Source: Reyranella soli (GTDB lineage Bacteria; Pseudomonadota; Alphaproteobacteria; Reyranellales; Reyranellaceae). From it: DNA of 64,000 bases. The notes below the pieces were generated by a model. It had not been told where the DNA came from. It searched no databases and saw only the letters and a list, made by a program, of their open reading frames with translations. Shown piece by piece: positions 37,039 through 45,072 of the stretch. Location of the stretch: positions 93,462 to 157,461 of the forward strand of contig NZ_BKAJ01000018.1 in NCBI RefSeq assembly GCF_007992495.1. Reading direction: 5' to 3'. Position 1 is the first letter of the stretch, and each line of letters begins with the position of its first letter. A program made the translations under genes and the position numbers.

Positions 37039-37827
37039 ATGGGGCGCTGGCTTCGGCTGCATTCGATAATTGCCTTCACCATGTTGCGCCGGCTCGCTAC
37101 TGGTGTCCGTCAAAGAGTGAGGCCCGTCCCATTTTCGCTGATTATCTCGATCATTGCCCTGTTGCTCTCGGGCGCACAATTCTATGCCACGTACTTTTTC
37201 AAGTGGTCTGAGCTTCGTGCCTTTGTGACCGAGATGGAAATCTTGTCCGTGAAGTACAAAGAGGCACCGGCACAGCAAGGCGTTATCGACATCGACCAGT
37301 TTGGGTGGCCGATCCTGCGCAATGATCCGGTAGATGAAGGAAAGGCGACGAGCGCAGCGACGGTTATCCAGTTTAAGTCTCGGCTGGTCATGACGCTGGT
37401 GAACAACGGCAATGCTCCAGCCGCCCTCATCAAGGTGTTCCTGATTGCGTTTATTGATGGAGCTGGCGTGTGTTCTGAAGCGGCGTCGCCTGGGTGGATG
37501 GACTTATCGTCCTACACTGGGGGATGGCGAGAGGGGAACACATTCGCTGAACCCTATTCGCTCGAAGCAACGAGCGTGGCACCAGGATCGATCGTGGTCG
37601 TGCGCGGCGAAGCCGACGGCCTCCTTATCGTACCAAAAGAGCGGATGTCCAAGCCTCAACCTCTCTGCCTTTCGTTCGTCGCGCTGGATCACGAGGGCAA
37701 CACTGTTACCAGATCAGTCCAAGCTCTTCGGCGTTCGTTCGACCCTGAGGGGAAAGGCTGGCATCACTCATCGATGCTTCACGGTCCAATCACAGTCGTG
37801 AAGCAATTCGGAAGCAGGCGTGATTGA
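37039..37827 (+). CDS. hypothetical single-helix membrane protein
   Basis: A 262-residue protein of unknown family. One strong membrane segment, FSLIISIIALLLSGAQFYAT, lies about 33-52 residues from this start; the remaining C-terminal part is soluble, has beta character and would probably face the periplasm. The start is uncertain: GTG 36955, ATG 37009, ATG 37039 and ATG 37081 are all in frame; 37039 has a G-run about 10 bases upstream. It is convergent with the trypsin-like protease gene. Codon use is less GC-biased than in flanking operons. Confidence 0.6.
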   Translation: MGRWLRLHSIIAFTMLRRLATGVRQRVRPVPFSLIISIIALLLSGAQFYATYFFKWSELRAFVTEMEILSVKYKEAPAQQGVIDIDQFGWPILRNDPVDEGKATSAATVIQFKSRLVMTLVNNGNAPAALIKVFLIAFIDGAGVCSEAASPGWMDLSSYTGGWREGNTFAEPYSLEATSVAPGSIVVVRGEADGLLIVPKERMSKPQPLCLSFVALDHEGNTVTRSVQALRRSFDPEGKGWHHSSMLHGPITVVKQFGSRRD

Positions 37828-37993
37828 CTGGTGCCCAGGCGAGGCCTCGACGGCTCGGTGCGCACTCTCGATCTCCAGTTGATGACGGCACCCTTGGTCA
37901 GCTCGACGTGGTCGGCAATGGTGTTTTGCGCATCCTACGGCAACACAAACTATCGCCGGTCAGTGCCAGCAATGCAGCGCGCGCCCCAACTTC

Positions 37994-38899
37994 CTAGCTC
38001 GACTGGCCCTCCTCCCAGGCCGAGAGGTCTCTATCACGGCGGTAGGCAAGTGGATCAGGATGAGCGTTAAGAGTTCCGTCCGGATTGATGCAATCGGCTC
38101 TCGCCGCTTTGACAAGTCCATCGACGGCTTCATTCACCACGCCACCGAGACGCCATGAGAACACCCGACGCTGTTCAACGAAGGTCAGGATCGGCGCTCC
38201 GCTGCATCCGCCCATATTGTCGCGCGTGGGCATGCGGGGCCGCAGGCCCGCATCGAAACTCTGCTCGTGCTCGAAGAGCAGTGACAGACCCGTAGCGCTC
38301 ACGCTCGAAGCTACCGCGAGCGCAGTGTATGCCTCGAACTCGATGTCCACTCGCCCGCCGCCTTTCCACTCAACCTTGCGCCCTTCGCCGCCAGGAAAGC
38401 CGACGAAGAAAACGCCTCGATCAACGCATGGCGGTGCCGGTGGCCACTTCGATTGGCTGCCGGTGAGCGGCACCTTGCCGTAACGTTTCAGGTCTGCGAC
38501 CTCGACCGCCGTGACCCGGAGGGTAGCCACGTCATGTGCTCGGTCACGTGCGATGATGCGTTCATCGAGCGGTATGACCGTCTCACCAAGGATCGCCTTT
38601 GCGTCGGCGTGATCGGCCTTGTCCTTGAGGAACCCCGCGAGTACATGGTCCGCGGTCACCAGAAAGGGACCCTCGCCGCAATCGAGGAGGAATGCCGACC
38701 CGTTGGATGGCACGACGGGCCGACCCTGGTCGGCATAGACCCAGGCCAGCGGCACGGAGTACTGGGCTGCAGTCTCGCGCATCGCCTTGGCAAGGCCAGA
38801 ACGGAGAAGTTGCTCCGCTTCTTGGCGGGTTGGCTGGTCGCCGTCGTCGGACATACGCGCGGGCATGCCATGGAGATCGTCGGCGAGCAACCCAATCAT
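37994..38899 (-). CDS. trypsin-like serine protease
   Basis: A 301-residue cytoplasmic-looking protease. The triad is visible: His85 in FLVTADHVLAG, Asp123 in RAHDVATLRV and Ser233 in NMGGCSGAPIL. There is no signal peptide or membrane helix, unusual for periplasmic proteases but usual for trypsin-like enzymes of defence systems. ATG 38899 is preceded by ATAGG; a start at 38854 is possible. It follows a 110-residue helical gene by 12 bases. No substrate is evident. Confidence 0.8.
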   Translation of the reverse strand: MIGLLADDLHGMPARMSDDGDQPTRQEAEQLLRSGLAKAMRETAAQYSVPLAWVYADQGRPVVPSNGSAFLLDCGEGPFLVTADHVLAGFLKDKADHADAKAILGETVIPLDERIIARDRAHDVATLRVTAVEVADLKRYGKVPLTGSQSKWPPAPPCVDRGVFFVGFPGGEGRKVEWKGGGRVDIEFEAYTALAVASSVSATGLSLLFEHEQSFDAGLRPRMPTRDNMGGCSGAPILTFVEQRRVFSWRLGGVVNEAVDGLVKAARADCINPDGTLNAHPDPLAYRRDRDLSAWEEGQSS

Positions 38900-38911
38900 C
38901 CTATAAACCGG

Positions 38912-39244
38912 CTATATCGCTTGTTGTTGATCCTCCCACCTTTTCCTCTCCTCGGGTACTAAGCGCATTATCACCTGGGTAATCAGCCGGATCATGATCC
39001 CTATCACTGGATTATCAGGGTTTCGTGTCCCACTGCGTACCGCCAGATCCCAGAGATGCATCGATAGGTTTGACGAGCCGTAGCCTTCGTACTGAATGCA
39101 ATCCGCTATCAAAGCCTCACGCAGATGGTTCACTTCCACCCAGTCGGCTCGCCGTCGGATATTGACGTAAAGTTCCTGAAGGCGGCACAGGCGCGCTTCA
39201 ATTCGATCTAGTACTTCGATGGCTTCAATATCGCGGTCGTTCAT
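38912..39244 (-). CDS. small helical protein upstream of the protease
   Basis: A 110-residue protein, all helix by appearance (IEAIEVLDRIEARLCRLQEL; HLREALIADCIQYEGYG), of unknown family. It starts behind GGAAATATC and ends 12 bases before the protease gene, so they are almost certainly co-transcribed. It could be an adaptor or substrate for the protease, for example of the effector-associated-domain kind; that is inference. It is divergent from the NYN gene. Confidence 0.6.
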   Translation of the reverse strand: MNDRDIEAIEVLDRIEARLCRLQELYVNIRRRADWVEVNHLREALIADCIQYEGYGSSNLSMHLWDLAVRSGTRNPDNPVIGIMIRLITQVIMRLVPEERKRWEDQQQAI

Positions 39245-39489
39245 GGAGATATTTCCGGGTCAAGGGCGCAGACCGGGAATGGGCCTTATCACCTGCCGAG
39301 CCGGCTTGTCCTCCCGCTGCCCTTGGTAGGAGACCTGCCGCAGCAGACGCCCGACAGACGCCTGAGTTCCTAGTCGGTAATGCCCGCACCGGCGCGGCCA
39401 GCGTACTGGAGCCGATCATCTTCGGTATAGTACGCAAGCTGCAACTAACCAATGTGCGATCGGCTGACCGGACAGAAAGAGAGGGTGCC

Positions 39490-40326
39490 ATGTTGAGGGC
39501 CGTTGCTAGTTATCCCTATACCGGTCCGAAGGAAGTCGGCTACCTCTTCATTGACGGCGCGTCACTGCATGGCCGCATAGGTAACATCGCGAGCCAATTC
39601 TTGAACAACATCAATCTCGATGTTGATTTCGCAAGGCTGCTTACGTTGTCGCGCTGTGCAAAGGGGTTTTATTACGACGCTATCCCCGTGCAGGACGACG
39701 GTGAGACGGACGTGGCCTACAAAGCCCGGATTGCCCCACGCAGCCACATCCATGACCGCGCTCAAGCCGTCCAGGGAATGCACGTGTACGAAGGCGACGC
39801 CCGCAAGCGACGACGCATGGGGTACCAACAAAAGAAAGTCGATGTCATGATCGCCGTCGACATGATGATGCACACATTTCGACGGAACATGCATCACGCG
39901 ACGCTGCTGACTGGAGACGCTGACTTCAAGCCCTTGATCGACGCGCTCATCCGCGAAGGCATGCAGGTCACGCTCTGGTACCCTCTCGGCGAGACCGCGC
40001 AGGAACTCATCGACGCTGCCGACATCCGTAGGCCGATCGACTTCTCGACTATCCGCAGCGTGCTGACGGATGAAAGCCAACGCGACTTTGCCATTCCGGG
40101 GGTTGTGGCAAATCCGCCGATGTCAGAGACGGCAAAGCGCGTTCGCACGTGGGGGTCTTCCGAGGCGCAGCAGGAACTGTGGAAGGACGGCCCGATGTTG
40201 TCGATTGTCCGACACTACCTCGTCGACGACCGCTATTGCGTCACCCATACGAACCCCAACCTGCTCAAGGCGGTATGCGCAGAGCATCCCCAGTACTTCG
40301 TATTGCCGCCTGACCTGTTCCCCTGA
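39490..40326 (+). CDS. NYN-domain (PIN-like) ribonuclease
   Basis: A 278-residue protein with a LabA/NYN nuclease domain in residues 15-175. Acidic active-site candidates are Asp22 (YLFIDGASLHG), Asp118 and Asp124 (KKVDVMIAVDMM), and Asp143 and Asp145 (TLLTGDADFKPLI). The C-terminal 90 residues are of unknown fold. NYN proteins cut RNA. ATG 39490 follows GAGAGGGTGCC. It is followed by a small possible winged-helix gene on the same strand and faces the protease pair across 245 bases. Confidence 0.85.
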   Translation: MLRAVASYPYTGPKEVGYLFIDGASLHGRIGNIASQFLNNINLDVDFARLLTLSRCAKGFYYDAIPVQDDGETDVAYKARIAPRSHIHDRAQAVQGMHVYEGDARKRRRMGYQQKKVDVMIAVDMMMHTFRRNMHHATLLTGDADFKPLIDALIREGMQVTLWYPLGETAQELIDAADIRRPIDFSTIRSVLTDESQRDFAIPGVVANPPMSETAKRVRTWGSSEAQQELWKDGPMLSIVRHYLVDDRYCVTHTNPNLLKAVCAEHPQYFVLPPDLFP

Positions 40327-40408
40327 CCGAACGCGCTCTCCTTCCCGGCCTGCGCCAAGGCGCGCCATGCGACGCTGGATTGACCCCAGCGGGATTGCGC
40401 ATCGGCCG

Positions 40409-40759
40409 ATGCCGAGCCCTTTCAGGGGGCGCGTCATCCTTGCCATAGAACAGGGCGTGCCACAGACTGCTGGCGATACCCACCGGGGAGAGGATGAAGC
40501 GGTGGAACTCGTTGAGCGAGTGCTGACGGGGTGGAACAAGGAACAGGCCGGACTCCTGCGCCGCGTCGCCTTGGCCGGCGGTAGCTGTGCCGTCGACGAG
40601 TGCCAGTGGGCGACCCTTGAGGCTCTGATCTCGGCGGGCTTTGCCAGAATGGAATATGGCGAGCGCGTCGCCCTGACCGATGCCGGATTGGCACGCGCTA
40701 GAGAGTTGCGCTTCAAAGGCCGTCCGCACCTGCGCCTGCGCAAGCGTCGCAAAGGCTGA
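40409..40759 (+). CDS. small protein, possibly winged-helix
   Basis: A 116-residue protein whose central part (NKEQAGLLRRVALAGGSCAV, ATLEALISAGFARMEYGERV, LTDAGLARARE) looks like a winged helix ending with a wing and a basic tail (RPHLRLRKRRKG). It follows the NYN gene by 82 bases. The start is uncertain because no strong ribosome site precedes ATG 40409. It may be a DNA-binding regulator of the neighbouring genes. Confidence 0.55.
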   Translation: MPSPFRGRVILAIEQGVPQTAGDTHRGEDEAVELVERVLTGWNKEQAGLLRRVALAGGSCAVDECQWATLEALISAGFARMEYGERVALTDAGLARARELRFKGRPHLRLRKRRKG

Positions 40760-40790
40760 TCGATCACCTATTGCGATTGTTCTTCGAGCC

Positions 40791-41033
40791 ATGGGGAGGA
40801 TGATCTTGAGGCATCCGAGAAAGAGCTTTCTTGCGTTGGTAACTCTCCTTGCTTTGGCGGGCTGCTCTTCGGCCACTGGGAACGAGGCCTTTGTCACCGT
40901 GACCTATGCCTATACTCCCGCAGGGGGGCTCCCGGCGGCCACTGAGTGGTGCGCCAAGTACGGCAAGATACCCCGGCACAGCTCCTCGACGGGGGACTAC
41001 ATCCAAAACTACGATTGCGTGCCTCGCTCCTAG
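40791..41033 (+). CDS. small lipoprotein
   Basis: An 80-residue protein with a lipoprotein signal: basic N-terminus, hydrophobic SFLALVTLLALAGC and a lipobox LAGC, the Cys being near residue 25. The mature part of about 55 residues has two more cysteines (EWCAKYGK, NYDCVPRS) that could form a disulfide. GGGGAGG sits within the first codons, so the real start may be the TTG at 40806. No family recognised. It ends the rightward part of the accessory island. Confidence 0.65.
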   Translation: MGRMILRHPRKSFLALVTLLALAGCSSATGNEAFVTVTYAYTPAGGLPAATEWCAKYGKIPRHSSSTGDYIQNYDCVPRS

Positions 41034-41334
41034 TTTTGGGCGGCTCGCTCAACTGGGGCACGCGCTGATCGGCGCGTGCCCAGCTTGTGCAAGTTTTGCT
41101 CGCACCGGTCGCCGTGGTCGACCAGCGTCAGCGGCACGGCCCGAGGCGCACAAGTGACAGCGTGTGCCAGTCTGCTGGTCGACGATCAGACCGTGTTCAC
41201 GTTCTCGTTTGGATATTTTTTGGATATTGGTAGAGGGTGGGAAATCCACCTCGTTGAAATTATTGGCCTATTTCAGTTATCCAACGCTGCGCTGCCAGAG
41301 CGGCAGTAACGACGAGTTCCGCTCAAGGCGAGCC
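41034..41334. other. intergenic region, no gene seen
   Basis: Between the lipoprotein and a solute-binding protein. The middle (about 41200-41275) is A+T-rich for this genome, for example TTTGGATATTTTTTGGATAT, a direct repeat of TTTGGATAT. Short open frames here have no family look. Confidence 0.4.
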
Positions 41335-42318
41335 TCAATCCAGCGAGATGCCAGTCTGCACCGCGACGGCCTTCCACTGGCGTACTTCCTCGTCGAGAAA
41401 GCGTGCCATCTCGACGCTGCCCTGCGGCATGGTATCGAGGAAGGCGCCGTCGAACTTTTCCTTCACGTCCGGCAGGGCAAGGATGCGGGCGATGTGCTCG
41501 GCCAGCCGGCTCGTCACCTCGGGCGGCGTGCCCGCCGGCGCGAGGAAGCCGTACCAGTTGTAGACGACGACGCCGGGAGCGCTTTCGGCGTAGGTCTGCA
41601 CCTCGGGCAGGCGCGGATGACGCTGCGGCGTCGCGATCGCCAGCGCCTTCAGCTTGCCCGACTGCAGGTGCGGCATGACTGGCGGCATCGCATTCATCAC
41701 CAGCGGGATCTGGCCGTTGATCGCGTCGTTGAGCGCGGGCCCGCCGCCCTTGTAGGGCACATGGACGAGCTCCAGGCCGATCCTGGCCCGCAGCAATTCG
41801 TAGGTCAGGTGCGGACCGCTGCCCTGGCCCGGCGTGCCGACGGCGATCGCCTTTTGCTGCTCGCGCGGCATCGCCAGCAGCTCCTTCAACGAATTGGCCG
41901 GAAAGGACGGATGGGCCACCAGCACCTGGGGCGCCGCGCCGACAAGGGTGATCGGCGCGAAGCTCTTGACCGGATCGTACTTCGCCTTGGGATACACCGC
42001 CGGATTGATGCCGTGGGCGACGTCGGCGTAGAGCAGCGTGTAGCCGTCGGCCGGCGCCCGCGCGACGACTTCCGTGCCCAGCATGCCCGCCGCTCCGGCC
42101 CGATTGTCGACGATCACGGTGAAGCCCGCCGTCTCTTGGAGCTTCTGCGCGATCAGGCGACCGGTGAAATCGGAGCCGCCGCCCGGCGCATAGGGCACCA
42201 CGAGGCGGACGGGCTGCGAGGGATAGGAACCTTGTGCGCGGGCTGACGCCCAGGGGAGGCTGGCGACGGTGCTGGCGGCCAGAAGGCCACGGCGGGAGAT
42301 AGTCTTCATGGGAGGCAT
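41335..42318 (-). CDS. Bug/TTT-family solute-binding protein
   Basis: A 327-residue periplasmic binding protein of the Bug group. It opens with a twin-arginine-like signal (SRRGLLAASTVASLPWASA) and carries PYAPGGGSDFTGRLIAQKL, VDNRAGAAGMLGTEVVA and LELVHVPYKGGGPALNDAI, which line the carboxylate site in relatives. No TctA/TctB membrane genes are adjacent, so it is an orphan receptor or sensor. ATG 42318 and ATG 42309 are both possible. A palindromic repeat lies directly upstream. Confidence 0.9.
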   Translation of the reverse strand: MPPMKTISRRGLLAASTVASLPWASARAQGSYPSQPVRLVVPYAPGGGSDFTGRLIAQKLQETAGFTVIVDNRAGAAGMLGTEVVARAPADGYTLLYADVAHGINPAVYPKAKYDPVKSFAPITLVGAAPQVLVAHPSFPANSLKELLAMPREQQKAIAVGTPGQGSGPHLTYELLRARIGLELVHVPYKGGGPALNDAINGQIPLVMNAMPPVMPHLQSGKLKALAIATPQRHPRLPEVQTYAESAPGVVVYNWYGFLAPAGTPPEVTSRLAEHIARILALPDVKEKFDGAFLDTMPQGSVEMARFLDEEVRQWKAVAVQTGISLD

Positions 42319-42330
42319 GATGTCGTCTAC

Positions 42331-42434
42331 CACGTCATCCTGAGCGCAGCGAAGGCCTGCCCTGAGCTTGCCGAAGGGATCTCATGCCGATTGCAAACGG
42401 CGATGAGATCCTTCGCGACGCTCAGGATGACGTG
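42331..42434. repeat. 104-bp palindromic repeat
   Basis: CACGTCATCCTGAGCG and CGCTCAGGATGACGTG are exact reverse complements at the ends, with more pairing inside (GGGATCTCAT and ATGAGATCC). It lies between two Bug genes. It starts only 13 bases before the ATG of the 41335 gene, so it probably sits in that gene's 5' untranslated region. Confidence 0.85.
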
Positions 42435-42559
42435 GGGGGCGACGGCCGTCCGACCTTTGGCGAAGGTCAATGGCGAGAGCGGCAAAGCCGAGCACCTTGG
42501 TCACGAACGATGGAGCGCCGCGCCGATGGCGAGGGCTGAGCAAGAAGCCATGCCCTGTT

Positions 42560-43561
42560 TCACACCGGCTTGAGGTTGGCCCCGCGGATCACCTTGGCCC
42601 ACTTCTCGGTCTCGTCGACGATGAGCCTGGTGAACGCGGCTGGCGTCATCGGCATGGGAGCGCCGCCGAGATCGGCGAACCGTGCTTTCATCCTGGCGTC
42701 GGCCAGGCCCGCCGCGACTTCCTTGTGGATGCGGTCGATGATCTCGTCCGGCGTCGCCTTGGGCACGCCCACGCCGTACCATGCGCTGGTCTCGAAGCCG
42801 GGAACGAACTCGCCCACCGTCGGCATGTCCGGCAGCGCCTCCGAGCGGGCCGCGCCGGTGGTTGCGAGACCGCGCAGCTTGCCGGTCCGAATGAACTCGA
42901 TCGACGACGGCGGCGTCGGGAACACCACCTCCACTTCGCCGCCCAGCAGCGCAGCCAGGGCCGGCCCGTTGCCGCGGTAGGGCACGTGAACCAGATGAAC
43001 GCCGGCCATCATGTTGAACAGCTCGCCGGCCAGATGTCCGGCGCTGCCGATGCCCGCCGACCCCATGTTGATCTTGCCGGGCCTGGCTTTGGCGTAGGCG
43101 ATGAACTCGGGCAGCGTTCGCGCCGGGACCGACGGATTGGTCGCCACGAACAGCGGGATGCCCATGATTCCCGCCGCCGGCGCGATGTCGCGCAGGAAGT
43201 TGAAGGAGAGATTGTCGTAGAGGGTCGCATTGATGGCGGCCGACACGCCCACCAGAAGGATCGTGTAGCCATCGGGGGCCGCGTTGACGACGATCTCGGT
43301 CGCGATATTGGTCGCCGCTCCCGGCTTGTTCTCGACGATGAACGGCTGGCCCGTCCGCTCCGACAGCCACTGGCCCATCAGGCGCGCGACGATGTCGTTG
43401 CCGCCGGCGGGGGCGAAGCCGACCACCCAACGCACGGGCCGGCTCGGCCAGGCCTGCGCCGCCGCCAGCCTCGGCAGAAGGGGCAGCGTGGCGGCCCCTG
43501 TCACGGCACCGGTCACGGCATTGGCCGTGAGGTGCAGCATGCCCCGGCGAGGTAGTCTCAT
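42560..43561 (-). CDS. Bug/TTT-family solute-binding protein
   Basis: A 333-residue binding protein: signal with LPRRGMLHL and a cleavage region RLAAAQAWP, then GFAPAGGNDIVARLMGQWL, VENKPGAATNIATEIV, INMGSAGIGSAGHLAGELF and LVHVPYRGNGPALAAL. It is a paralogue of the proteins at 41335 and 60264 but clearly diverged. No permease genes are near. ATG 43561 follows GGAAGGGCGACGCC. Confidence 0.9.
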   Translation of the reverse strand: MRLPRRGMLHLTANAVTGAVTGAATLPLLPRLAAAQAWPSRPVRWVVGFAPAGGNDIVARLMGQWLSERTGQPFIVENKPGAATNIATEIVVNAAPDGYTILLVGVSAAINATLYDNLSFNFLRDIAPAAGIMGIPLFVATNPSVPARTLPEFIAYAKARPGKINMGSAGIGSAGHLAGELFNMMAGVHLVHVPYRGNGPALAALLGGEVEVVFPTPPSSIEFIRTGKLRGLATTGAARSEALPDMPTVGEFVPGFETSAWYGVGVPKATPDEIIDRIHKEVAAGLADARMKARFADLGGAPMPMTPAAFTRLIVDETEKWAKVIRGANLKPV

Positions 43562-43838
43562 GGCGTCGCCCTTCCTTTGGGAATTGCCGGCAGACAACCA
43601 AGCTACGCAACGACGCAAGTCGGGACACTCTACGTCGCGGTGCAGGAGGACGAAAGGCCCGGTGGGCCACCGTGCGGCGCTCGCGCAAGGAAAGCGGGCG
43701 CGGACGGCAAGTCGTCGTAGCCAATGAAGTTGAACCTGCGGCCGTTGATGCCGCTGCGTGACCGGCGGGCGAGCCTCGCTTGATCCAGCGCAAAGCGCGG
43801 GCGGGATCGCCCGGTCAGATTGGCTTTCGGAGGGTGCC

Positions 43839-44897
43839 ATGTCCGATGTAAGCCAGTTTGCCCAACCGCAGATGTCTCAGCCGGCCCTTGACGGCCTTGC
43901 CGAGGGCAACCTGTTCGTCGAACTGCAGGTCCCCTCCTGGCCGCCGCCGGTTACGCAGACGCTGTTGCGCAACCGTGATGCGCACTCCGGGCTGACCATC
44001 CGCGCGAAGCCCTCCGGTCGGCTGCGGGTCGAGCTGGTGCGTGCCGGCTATCCGCCGCTGGTCGTTCGCACGGTTCATCTGCGGCTGCGCGCCCCGGGCC
44101 TGCTCCGGCTGAATGTCGCCTGGCGCGGAGACGTCGCGGCGGTCGCCGCCGGCGGGCGGATCATCGGTTCGAGCAGCGAGGCGATCCCTGACGGCGTCGC
44201 CTCACCCGAGACGATCGAGGAAACCATCGCGCCGCTCGACCACGTGGGCAACCAGCGTGCGTGCGCGAGCCGCCGCCAACATGTCCAGGCCCTGCTCCAG
44301 GGCAAAGAAGTGGACGGCGAACAGCTCGAGCGGTGGCTCACGGCGCTCGACGATGCGGCCCGGTCATTGAGCGACCTGGTCGAGCTCGTACGGCAGCGCC
44401 GCCATCATCACTTGCCGGTCATGGTCGACACATTGGTTCGCCTGACCTGCGGCGATGGCGCTGTGCTGCAACAGTGCGCCGGCCTCTTCGACGTACCGTT
44501 GACCGTTTATGCATCGCCCGCACCGCCTCAAGTGACCTCGCCGGCGCTGCTTCTGGCTGCCGCCTTCGACGTCGCGGCGGCGCGCGGCCCCCGTCACGAG
44601 TTCGCGGTCGATCTCGACGTCTGGCTCCATCACGAGCATCCCTGGCTGACCGGCCGCCACGTGCCGGTTGAGGCGCTGCTCCTGGCGGTCGACGCGGCAC
44701 TGGCACCGCCGCGATTCGACCGCGTCGACTCGGAGGACGATCGGGTGATCCGCGCGTCGTTCGGACAGGCAGAAGCGACGGCCGCATTGTGCGCCTTCGC
44801 CACGGCGGTGTGTTCGGTGGCGGCATCGGTCGTCGCCGCTGCAGCAGGAACCGCCCGGACGTCGGCAGGACCTTCCCTCGCCGAGGCGACGCTCTGA
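43839..44897 (+). CDS. protein of unknown function, two-part architecture
   Basis: A 352-residue protein. The first 110 residues look like a beta-rich, lectin-like domain (GLTIRAKPSGRLRVEL, RTVHLRLRAPGLLRLNVAW). The rest is mainly helical, with an acidic helix DGEQLERWLTALDDAARSL and later DVWLHHEHPWLTG. The C-terminal 45 residues are Ala/Ser-rich. No signal peptide. ATG 43839 is behind GGAGGGTGCC. I recognise no family. Confidence 0.65.
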   Translation: MSDVSQFAQPQMSQPALDGLAEGNLFVELQVPSWPPPVTQTLLRNRDAHSGLTIRAKPSGRLRVELVRAGYPPLVVRTVHLRLRAPGLLRLNVAWRGDVAAVAAGGRIIGSSSEAIPDGVASPETIEETIAPLDHVGNQRACASRRQHVQALLQGKEVDGEQLERWLTALDDAARSLSDLVELVRQRRHHHLPVMVDTLVRLTCGDGAVLQQCAGLFDVPLTVYASPAPPQVTSPALLLAAAFDVAAARGPRHEFAVDLDVWLHHEHPWLTGRHVPVEALLLAVDAALAPPRFDRVDSEDDRVIRASFGQAEATAALCAFATAVCSVAASVVAAAAGTARTSAGPSLAEATL

Positions 44898-45072
44898 CGG
44901 CTTGACCGGCCGGCCGGCGAGCGCGGCTGTCGTCGCGTTCTATGGGCCGCAAGCCGTGTGTCCATCGACTCCCTGAGTGAACGCCTGCCGGAAGCAATAA
45001 CGCCCTCTGACGGCGGCCTGTCCCCCTCCGATCGCAGGAAGCGGACAGGCCGTTGTCCACCCCCGTCCGGGC

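Noticed and set aside
41049..41309. Short overlapping frames on both strands between the lipoprotein and Bug genes
   Set aside because: No ribosome site, no family, conflicting strands.
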